A stretch of DNA of 64,000 nt, taken from assembly GCF_030063305.1 (NCBI RefSeq), contig NZ_JASISV010000001.1, forward strand, positions 1,116,001 through 1,180,000. Reading direction: 5' to 3'. Origin of the DNA: Salinibacterium sp. G-O1. Lineage in GTDB: Bacteria; Actinomycetota; Actinomycetes; Actinomycetales; Microbacteriaceae. The stretch's first letter is position 1, and every line of letters starts with the position of its first letter. The notes under the pieces are model-generated. The model saw nothing but the letters and a program-made list of their open reading frames with translations, searched no databases and had not been told where the DNA came from. Made by a program: the position numbers and the translations under genes. Positions 28,191 to 35,600 of the stretch are shown here, in pieces.

Positions 28191-29627
28191 ATGGCTATCC
28201 ACGAAATTCGAAATTTTATCAATGGCGAGTATGTATCGGCGAGGGCCGACTCCAGTTTCGACGTGATAGACCCGGCGACCGAGCAGACGTACGCGTCATC
28301 ACCGGTGTCTGGCGCAGCCGATGTCGACTCGGCGTACAGCGCGGCCTCAGCAGCGTTTGAGGGCTGGGGGGAATCCACGCCCGCCGAGCGCCAACTCGCA
28401 CTTTTCCGCATCGCGGACGCCATGGAGGCTCGCGCTGAAGATTTTGCTGACGCCGAATCGAAAGACACCGGAAAGCCGCGGGGCAGCCTGGTCGAAGACG
28501 AGATCATGCTCTCGGTCGATCAGATCCGGTTCTTCGCGGGTGAGGCGCGTCATCTCTCCGGCATGGCGACCGGCGAGTACATGAAAGACCACACGTCGTC
28601 GATCAGGCGGGAGCCCATCGGGGTCGTCGGGCAGGTCACGCCGTGGAACTACCCACTCAACATGGCCGTCTGGAAGTTCGCCCCTGCTCTGGCTGCCGGG
28701 AACACGACGGTGCTCAAGCCGAGCGATACGACGCCGTCGTCCACTCTTCTTCTCGCCGAGATTGCAGCGGAGTTCCTCCCCAAGGGCGTGTTCAACGTCA
28801 TCACCGGCGACCGCACGACAGGCGGTCTCATGATCGATCATCGTGCTCCGCAGATGGTGTCGATCACCGGTTCGGTGCGTGCCGGCATGGAGGTTGCCAA
28901 GGCGGCCGCGAACGACCTCAAGCGCGTACACCTCGAGCTCGGTGGCAAGGCCCCGGTCATCGTCTTCGACGACGCCGACATCGAATCTGCCGTCGAAGGC
29001 ATAGCGACTGCGGGATATTTCAACGCCGGCCAGGATTGCACTGCAGCCACGCGAGTGCTGGTGCAGGCGGGCATTCACGACGAATTTGTCGCAGCGCTCG
29101 CAGCGTATGCGCGGGAGAACGCGAAGACCGGTGCGCCGGATGCCGAGGGAATCCTGTTCGGCCCTGTCAACAATGCACAGCAGCTCGAGCGCGTTTCGAG
29201 CATCGTCGACTCACTGCCAGACAATGCCACGATCGAGCTCGGCGGCGCACGCCAGGGCACCACCGGCTACTTCTACGAAGCGACCATCGTCTCAGGGCTC
29301 AACCAGAGCGATGACGCCATCCAGAACGAGATTTTCGGCCCGGTCATCACCGTGCAGAAGTTCACGGACGAAAAGGAGGCCCTGCAGTGGGCCAACGACG
29401 TGCAGTACGGCCTGGCATCGAGCGTGTGGACCCGCGATCACTCACGCGCGATGCGGTTTGCCAAGTACCTCGACTTCGGTTGCGTCTGGATCAACACCCA
29501 CATTCCGCTGGTCGCAGAGATGCCCCACGGAGGGTTCAAGCACTCCGGCTACGGCAAGGATCTCTCAAGCTACGGCTTCGAGGACTACACGAGGATCAAG
29601 CACGTAATGAGCTACATCGGTGGTTAG
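28191..29627 (+). CDS. gamma-aminobutyraldehyde dehydrogenase
   Basis: NAD(P)-dependent aldehyde dehydrogenase, 478 residues. Catalytic Cys283 (NAGQDCTAATRV) and general-base Glu249 (HLELGGKAPV) are in place; QVTPWNYPLNMAVWKFAPAL is the cofactor-binding stretch. The NAGQDC form and overall pattern match the YdcW/PatD group that oxidises 4-aminobutyraldehyde to GABA. Divergent from the Lrp-controlled aminotransferase/oxidase operon, which supplies its substrate. Confidence 0.9.
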   Translation: MAIHEIRNFINGEYVSARADSSFDVIDPATEQTYASSPVSGAADVDSAYSAASAAFEGWGESTPAERQLALFRIADAMEARAEDFADAESKDTGKPRGSLVEDEIMLSVDQIRFFAGEARHLSGMATGEYMKDHTSSIRREPIGVVGQVTPWNYPLNMAVWKFAPALAAGNTTVLKPSDTTPSSTLLLAEIAAEFLPKGVFNVITGDRTTGGLMIDHRAPQMVSITGSVRAGMEVAKAAANDLKRVHLELGGKAPVIVFDDADIESAVEGIATAGYFNAGQDCTAATRVLVQAGIHDEFVAALAAYARENAKTGAPDAEGILFGPVNNAQQLERVSSIVDSLPDNATIELGGARQGTTGYFYEATIVSGLNQSDDAIQNEIFGPVITVQKFTDEKEALQWANDVQYGLASSVWTRDHSRAMRFAKYLDFGCVWINTHIPLVAEMPHGGFKHSGYGKDLSSYGFEDYTRIKHVMSYIGG

Positions 29628-29631
29628 CCCA

Positions 29632-29637
29632 TAAAGT
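29632..29637 (+). promoter_or_regulatory. -10 box before the FHA/PP2C/kinase block
   Basis: TAAAGT ends six bases before ATG 29644, with no ribosome binding site. It would start a leaderless transcript of the signalling cluster. Confidence 0.4.
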
Positions 29638-29643
29638 AGGCGC

Positions 29644-30216
29644 ATGGCCGGGGAACTCGAAGACACGAGCACAACGCCATCCCGCCGCAGGACCACCAAC
29701 GTCGGTGTGCCGTTTGATGACGCCCTCGATGAGTTGGCGGACACCGTGATGACCTCGAGCCGGGCAGTGGTCGACCTTGTAGAGCCGGCACACTCGGTGG
29801 TGTCGCGTGAGGATGTCGAGGCGGCAATCGGCCTGGCTCAGGCCGAATTGCCCCGGCCCACCGGCTTTTACAGCTTCCAAATAGGTGCGTGGTCCAGCCC
29901 GGTCATGCTCGACAGGCCCGCCAGAGTGGGCAGGGAGCCGTCGGCGCCGAGAATTGCCACGGGCGTGGCGCCCGCACTGATTCGGGTCGACTCACCGAGC
30001 AACGAGGTATCCGGGACTCATCTTGAAGTGCGTCAGGTCGGCTCTTCGGTTGTCGTCACCGACCTGCGATCCACCAACGGATCTGTGGTCATGCAGCCGG
30101 GCAGCATTCCCCGAAAATTGCGTCAGGGTGAGTCACTGGTCATCTCACCGGGCGCGCTGGTGGATATTGGGGACAAGAACATTCTCGAGATCCTTCCGAT
30201 GCAGCGCCTCGGCTAA
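29644..30216 (+). CDS. FHA-domain protein
   Basis: A 190-residue soluble protein. The first 80 residues are Thr/Arg/Val-rich and may carry phosphorylation sites (TTPSRRRTTN). The FHA domain covers about 88-185, with phosphothreonine-binding residues in ARVGREPS, SGTHLEVRQ and LRSTNGSVV. It should bind phosphothreonine peptides made by the kinase encoded at 31198. First gene of the cluster; the PP2C gene follows after 19 bases. Confidence 0.9.
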   Translation: MAGELEDTSTTPSRRRTTNVGVPFDDALDELADTVMTSSRAVVDLVEPAHSVVSREDVEAAIGLAQAELPRPTGFYSFQIGAWSSPVMLDRPARVGREPSAPRIATGVAPALIRVDSPSNEVSGTHLEVRQVGSSVVVTDLRSTNGSVVMQPGSIPRKLRQGESLVISPGALVDIGDKNILEILPMQRLG

Positions 30217-30235
30217 TCAACTCAGAAAGGCAGCC

Positions 30236-31075
30236 GTGACTGAAATCGGCCCGAATAATGAAGGCTTCGCCGTGCCCTTACCGGGTCGGCCGGAGGGTGC
30301 TCTGCGCCTCGCGTGGGCGTCTGCGACCGACGTTGGCCACCGTCGCCAGGTGAACGAGGACAGCTATGTCGCGCGTTTCCCCGTCTTCGCGGTTGCCGAC
30401 GGCATGGGCGGTCATTCGGCCGGAGACCTCGCCAGTGCGGCCGTCGTCAACAGGCTCGCCGAGGTCGCAGAGACCGAAGATGCAGGCTTGCTGGAGCCGC
30501 GATCCATCGAAGAAGCGCTCCACCTGGCGACCGAAGACATCGCGACGATCGCCGGAGACAGCGAACTCGGGGTAGGAACGACCGTGACCGGAGCGGTCCT
30601 GACCGTTCAGGATGACCACCTCTACTTCGCCGTATTCAACATCGGCGACAGCCGCGTGTATAGGTTCGAGGCGAACGATCTCGCCCAGGTCACCACCGAC
30701 CATTCGGTCGTGCAGGAACTGGTCGAATCCGGCGCCCTCACGAGGGAGGAAGCGGAGAGCCACCCCGACAGCAACATCATCACTCGGGCCGTCGGTTTCA
30801 GCGCGCGACCATACCCCGATTTCTGGATGGTGCCAGTGCGTGGGGGGCTTCGGCTGCTGATTTGTTCCGACGGCCTGACCAAGGAAGTCAGCGACGAGCG
30901 ACTCAGGATGCACATGGGAGCAGGGTTGAGTCCCTATGAGACCGCGGGGGCTCTCATCGACGCGGCTCTTGCATCCGGCGGTCGAGACAACGTCACGGCA
31001 GTCGTCGTAGACGTTCTCGAGGCGCCCGATGAGGTCGACATCGACGACACTGCACCTCGCGCTCATCGCTTGTAG
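30236..31075 (+). CDS. PP2C-type serine/threonine phosphatase
   Basis: Metal-dependent protein phosphatase, 279 residues, cytoplasmic: no membrane helix, unlike mycobacterial PstP. Metal-binding aspartates are visible in ADGMGGHSAGDLAS, CSDGLTKEV and GGRDNVTAVVVDV; the N-terminal VNEDSY motif is present. GTG 30236 is chosen as it follows AGAAAGG and the longer frame from 30023 overlaps the FHA gene. It probably reverses the action of the neighbouring kinase. Confidence 0.93.
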   Translation: MTEIGPNNEGFAVPLPGRPEGALRLAWASATDVGHRRQVNEDSYVARFPVFAVADGMGGHSAGDLASAAVVNRLAEVAETEDAGLLEPRSIEEALHLATEDIATIAGDSELGVGTTVTGAVLTVQDDHLYFAVFNIGDSRVYRFEANDLAQVTTDHSVVQELVESGALTREEAESHPDSNIITRAVGFSARPYPDFWMVPVRGGLRLLICSDGLTKEVSDERLRMHMGAGLSPYETAGALIDAALASGGRDNVTAVVVDVLEAPDEVDIDDTAPRAHRL

Positions 31076-31083
31076 CACTTTCG

Positions 31084-31139
31084 GGCGCTACTCGGAATGG
31101 GGGTTCGCCACGCGCCCCCCGTTCGGGGGTTGTAGCGCC
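31084..31139 (+). terminator. nested hairpin between PP2C and kinase genes
   Basis: Outer stem GGCGCTA (31084-31090) / TAGCGCC (31133-31139) encloses an inner stem CCCCC/GGGGG with a GTTC loop (31116-31129). TTATT follows. It could end or attenuate the FHA-PP2C transcript. Confidence 0.45.
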
Positions 31140-31160
31140 TTATTGGGGTATGAACCTGCC

Positions 31161-31166
31161 TACAAT
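31161..31166 (+). promoter_or_regulatory. -10 box of the kinase gene
   Basis: TACAAT, close to the consensus, lies 31 bases before GTG 31198 and after ATG 31150, which supports GTG 31198 as the real start. -35 is poor. Confidence 0.4.
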
Positions 31167-31197
31167 TGGGCATCGGACCCGAATCCAGGAGGTGATC

Positions 31198-32628
31198 GTG
31201 GCGCGTAGATTGCCGTCCTCGCCTCCCATCCTGCCCGGATTCTCACATATTCACGTGCTGGGTTCCGGTGGTTTCGCCGACGTATTCCTGTATGAGCAGA
31301 ACATGCCGCGCCGTCAGGTTGCGGTAAAGGTGATGCTCAGCGAGATCGTGAATGATCAGGTCAGGCAGATGTTCCAGGCCGAAGCGAACCTGATGGCGCA
31401 GCTCAGCGCGCACCCCTCGATTCTGACCGTCTACCAGGCGAGTGTGTCGTCCGACGGCAGACCGTACCTTGTCATGGAACTGTGCTCGTCGTCATTGAGC
31501 CAGCGATACCGCACCGAGCGACTGCCAGTAGCCGAGGTGTTGCGCATCGCGGTGAAGATAGGCAGTGCCCTCGAAACCGCGAACCGCGCCGGAGTGCTGC
31601 ACCGCGACATCAAGCCGTCCAATATTCTCACCACGGCATATGGCAATCCAGTGTTGTCTGACTTTGGCATCGCAGCGACCCTCGGTGAGTCTGAGAGCTT
31701 CGAGGCGGTCGGAATGTCGATTCCGTGGTCCGCCCCCGAGGTGCTCATGGATGAGACGGCTGGCACCGTCCAGTCCGAGGTCTGGGCGTTCGCCGCAACG
31801 ACCTACTCGCTGCTTGCTGGCCGCTCACCGTTCGAAATCCCGGGCGGGTCGAACAAGTCGACAGACCTCATCTCTCGAATCAACCGCGCAAAGCCACAAC
31901 CGATTGGCCGCGGTGATGTGCCAGCGAGTCTCGAGCGCGCCCTCATTCGAGGCATGTCACGCAAGCCGGAAGCGCGTCAGAGCTCGGTCATCGAGCTGGT
32001 GCATGAACTGCAGGCGATTGAGTCCGAGATGGGCCTGGCGCAAACGGCAGTCGAATCAGTGATCGATGAGTGGGCTCTCGCAACCGTCTCGGATCTGGAG
32101 GATCGCACCAGGGTCCGTGGCGGTGCATCGCCGGCAGCGTCGATATCTGAGCGAAGGCGCCGACGCCGGGGAACTGACGACAGTGCCCCCTATGCCGGCG
32201 TCGACACCATGGCGCGCGATTCCCGCTCGAGTCCGAGAGTCACGGGAACCGGTGCGGCCGGTCGACCACGGCCGACGCGTGGGCTGATGTGGGCTGCTGT
32301 CGCCACTGCGACGGTGCTCGTGCTCGGGCTCATCATTGCTCTCGCCGTGCTCTTCACTGCGACGGGGAAAAGCACAGTGCCGACAGTCTCGAATATCCAG
32401 GCGACCGTGGTCGGCGGCACCGTGACATTCAGCTGGCAGGATCCGGGCATCAACGATGCTGACTCCTATCGAATCGTCACAGCCGACGGCCAGTCGAGCA
32501 TTCAACGCAGCCCCGAATTCACCTATGACTCGGATCCAGGCGAGCGAGTCTGCATTACGGTGACCGTCAATCGCGAAGGCAAGGATGGCCCGGCCAGCGG
32601 CGAGAAGTGTGTAGACATCCCAGCATGA
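31198..32628 (+). CDS. transmembrane Ser/Thr protein kinase with extracellular Fn3-like domain
   Basis: Hanks-type kinase, 476 residues. Cytoplasmic kinase domain at about 14-275: glycine loop GSGGFADVFL, VAVKVML, LHRDIKPSNI (catalytic Asp) and LSDFGIAATL. A Pro/Arg/Ser linker leads to one membrane helix (about 365-389), then an 85-residue external domain with the beta pattern of fibronectin type III (SNIQATVVGGTVTFSW). The start is GTG 31198, as AGGAGGTGAT sits five bases ahead; ATG 31150 has no such site. This is the pkb2 position of the PFNA-type cluster. No PASTA repeats, so it is not a PknB orthologue. Confidence 0.92.
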   Translation: MARRLPSSPPILPGFSHIHVLGSGGFADVFLYEQNMPRRQVAVKVMLSEIVNDQVRQMFQAEANLMAQLSAHPSILTVYQASVSSDGRPYLVMELCSSSLSQRYRTERLPVAEVLRIAVKIGSALETANRAGVLHRDIKPSNILTTAYGNPVLSDFGIAATLGESESFEAVGMSIPWSAPEVLMDETAGTVQSEVWAFAATTYSLLAGRSPFEIPGGSNKSTDLISRINRAKPQPIGRGDVPASLERALIRGMSRKPEARQSSVIELVHELQAIESEMGLAQTAVESVIDEWALATVSDLEDRTRVRGGASPAASISERRRRRRGTDDSAPYAGVDTMARDSRSSPRVTGTGAAGRPRPTRGLMWAAVATATVLVLGLIIALAVLFTATGKSTVPTVSNIQATVVGGTVTFSWQDPGINDADSYRIVTADGQSSIQRSPEFTYDSDPGERVCITVTVNREGKDGPASGEKCVDIPA

Positions 32629-32638
32629 TGAGCGACTC

Positions 32639-35600
32639 ATGCTGAGAAAATGGCTCTCGGCACATACTTCCTCCGTTGTCAGCCTGACAAGTGGTGTGGT
32701 GATCGCGGCGCTCATCGCCACCGTCGCCATCGTGTCAACCGGATACTCAGCGCAGCGACTCGATCTCGGCGACGGTTCCGTCTGGGTAGCGAACAGCCAG
32801 CAGCAAGCGATCGGTCGGGCTAATCCGGAGGTGCTCGAGCTCAACACGGTGGTGTCAACGACGGGTAACGACGTAGACGTGCTGCAGCGCGGCGAGACTG
32901 TGTTTCTCTTCGACCGCTCAGAGATCAAGATCGACATCGTCGACCCCGCGACTTCCCAGGTAACGGACAGCGTGCCGTTGCCTCCAGACCAGCCCGAGGT
33001 TTTCCTCGCGGGCGACAATGTCGTGATATTCGCCGAGGGCACGGGCGAGTTATGGGTAGTTTCGGTAGAGAACTTCACCACATTTGATGCTGAGTCGGAG
33101 TCGACCCTGAGCCTCGGCAAGGGCGCGGCGGTGAGCGTCGATCCTGACGGCCTCCTTTTCGCATACTCGCCGGTGACGTCGCTGGTGTACAGGGTGGACG
33201 CCGCAGGGTCCGCAGCCGTGGAGTCGAGCGAGCGCGTCGATCTGGCGGTTGCCGATGCTGCAGTGAGCATCACATCGGTCAGTGGACATTGGGCGATCCT
33301 GGATCTCGACGCCGACCAGCTCTACATGGCTGAGCGAACCGTCGATCTCGCGGGACTGGTAGCAACGTCGAGTTCGGTGAGCGTGCAGTGGGCGAGCTCT
33401 GGCGGCGACAGGATCCTCGTCGGATATTCGGGAGGGCTGATCAGCGTTCCGCTGAGCGGCGCTGCGGCAGTAAACCTTGCCGACGGGCAATCCGGCATCG
33501 CCGCGAGACCACTCGCGCTCGATGGATGCGAATTCGCGTCATGGACGAATGGCAACAGCTGGCGACGCTGTCTGGACGACGGTGGCTCCGACTCGATTAT
33601 TGCGCTGGCATCCGTGACTGCCAATGCCCAGCTCTCGTTTGTGACCAACGGCGACAGTGCCGTGCTCAACGATCGGAGAACCGGTCGCACCTGGGCTGTG
33701 CAGCGTGCCGGTGAGCTGATCAACAACTGGGACGACCTCATCACCACCGATGAGCAACAACCGCAGGAGCAGCAAAACGACGACTCAGTGCCACCCGAGG
33801 TCGAGAAAGTTCAGGAACCTCCCGTCGCGATTGATGATGAGTTCGGCGCTCGCCCGGGTCGCGCTACTGTGCTGCCGGTGTTGCTCAATGACTATGACCC
33901 GAACGGTGACGTACTCGTGGTGAGCGACCTCGCCCCCATCGATGAATCCATCGGAAGGATCGACCTCATCAACGAGCGGCAGCAAATCCAGCTGACGCTT
34001 ACGGACGGCGCTACCGGACAAGTTTCGTTCTCGTACACCATCACCGACGGCCGAGGCGGGAGCGCGTCAGCCATGGTGGTCGTGGCGGTGCGCAGTCCCG
34101 GCGAGAATTCGCCGCCAGCGCAGGTGCGGTCGACAAAGACCAGTGTCGTATCGTCCGGGCGCGTGACAACGCAGGTGCTCGCAGACTGGGTCGACCCCGA
34201 CGGCGACGCGTTCTATCTGACTGATGCGACGGTGGCGGCTCCCGCTGCCGTGACCTACAAGCCAAATGGCACCGTCATCTATTCGGATGCCGGATCGGGC
34301 GCAGAGCTCGCGATCGTGACGCTCGTGGTGTCTGACGGAGCCGCAGAAGGCACGGGCACGCTGTCAGTAGCGGTAAAGCCGAACGGGGACGTTCCCATCG
34401 TCGCTGACCCGTTTGTGGTGCTTGTGTCCGCAGGACAGGAAACGACGATCGCGCCGCTCGACCACGTACACGGCGGCTCTGGCATCCTGCGACTCAACAG
34501 CGTGCCGGCCAAACCCGACGCCACGCTCACGCCCAGCTACGAAACCGGAACCTTCCGTTTCACGAGCAGTCAGGTGCGCAGCCACTACCTCGAATATGTG
34601 GTGACCGACGGCACGCTGACCGTGACCGGCATCGTGCGCGTCGATGTCGTGTCACCTCCCGACCCCAGTACCAAACCCATCACCGTTCCGAAAACCGTTT
34701 TCGTCAGGACACTGCGAAACGAGCGAATCGATGTGGCTGGCACAGACGTAGACCCTGCTGGCGGCGTGCTGCTCGTCACGGGCCTGATGAACATCGCGAG
34801 CAACTCCGGAGTGCGGGCCGAGATCCTCGATCAGCGGGTCGTCAGGGTCAGCCTCGACAAACCACTCGACAACGGACCGGTGTCGTTCAATTACCGCATC
34901 AGCAATGGTCTCGCCGAAGCCGAAGGCGTCATTACCGTCATCGAAATACCGGCGTTGACGCGCATCCAGCCGCCGATCGCCAACGATGACTCCATCACGG
35001 TGCGAGTGGGGGAGGCAATCGATATTCCGGTGCTTGCCAACGATGAGCATCCCGATGGTCTGACGCTCACCCTCCAGCCTGTGCTCGACCAGGCGCTGCC
35101 GGAAGGCTCCGGCCTGCTGTTCGCTTCAGACAGAGTGCTGCGCTACCTCGCTCCGAACAAGACAGGCAACTTCTCCGCGGCGTACCGCGTTACCGGGCCT
35201 GATGGCCAGGCGGCCACCGGACTCGTGCGAATCTCAGTGCGCGAGCCAGACACCGCAACGAATAACGCTCCCGTGCCGACCACCGTCACCGCACGGGTGC
35301 TCGCGGGCGAGACGGTTCGGGTACGAATTCCCCTCAGTGGCATCGATCCGGATGGCGACTCCGTGCAGCTGATCGGACAGTCCACCAACCCGGAAAAGGG
35401 CTCAGTGTCCAGCGTCGAAGATGACACGTTCGTCTACGAGGCTGGCACATACTCCGCCGGCACCGATTCGTTCACATACACAGTGATCGATTCGCTGGGA
35501 GCGAGAGCAACCGGTCTCGTGCGCATCGGAATCAGTCCTCGGCTTGAGGGTGCGCGTAACCCCGTCGCCATCGTCGATGAGGTCACGGTGAGACCCGGCG

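Noticed and set aside
31150-31197. ATG 31150 as start of the Fn3-linked kinase
   Set aside because: It lies before the TACAAT box and has no ribosome binding site, while GTG 31198 has a near-perfect one.
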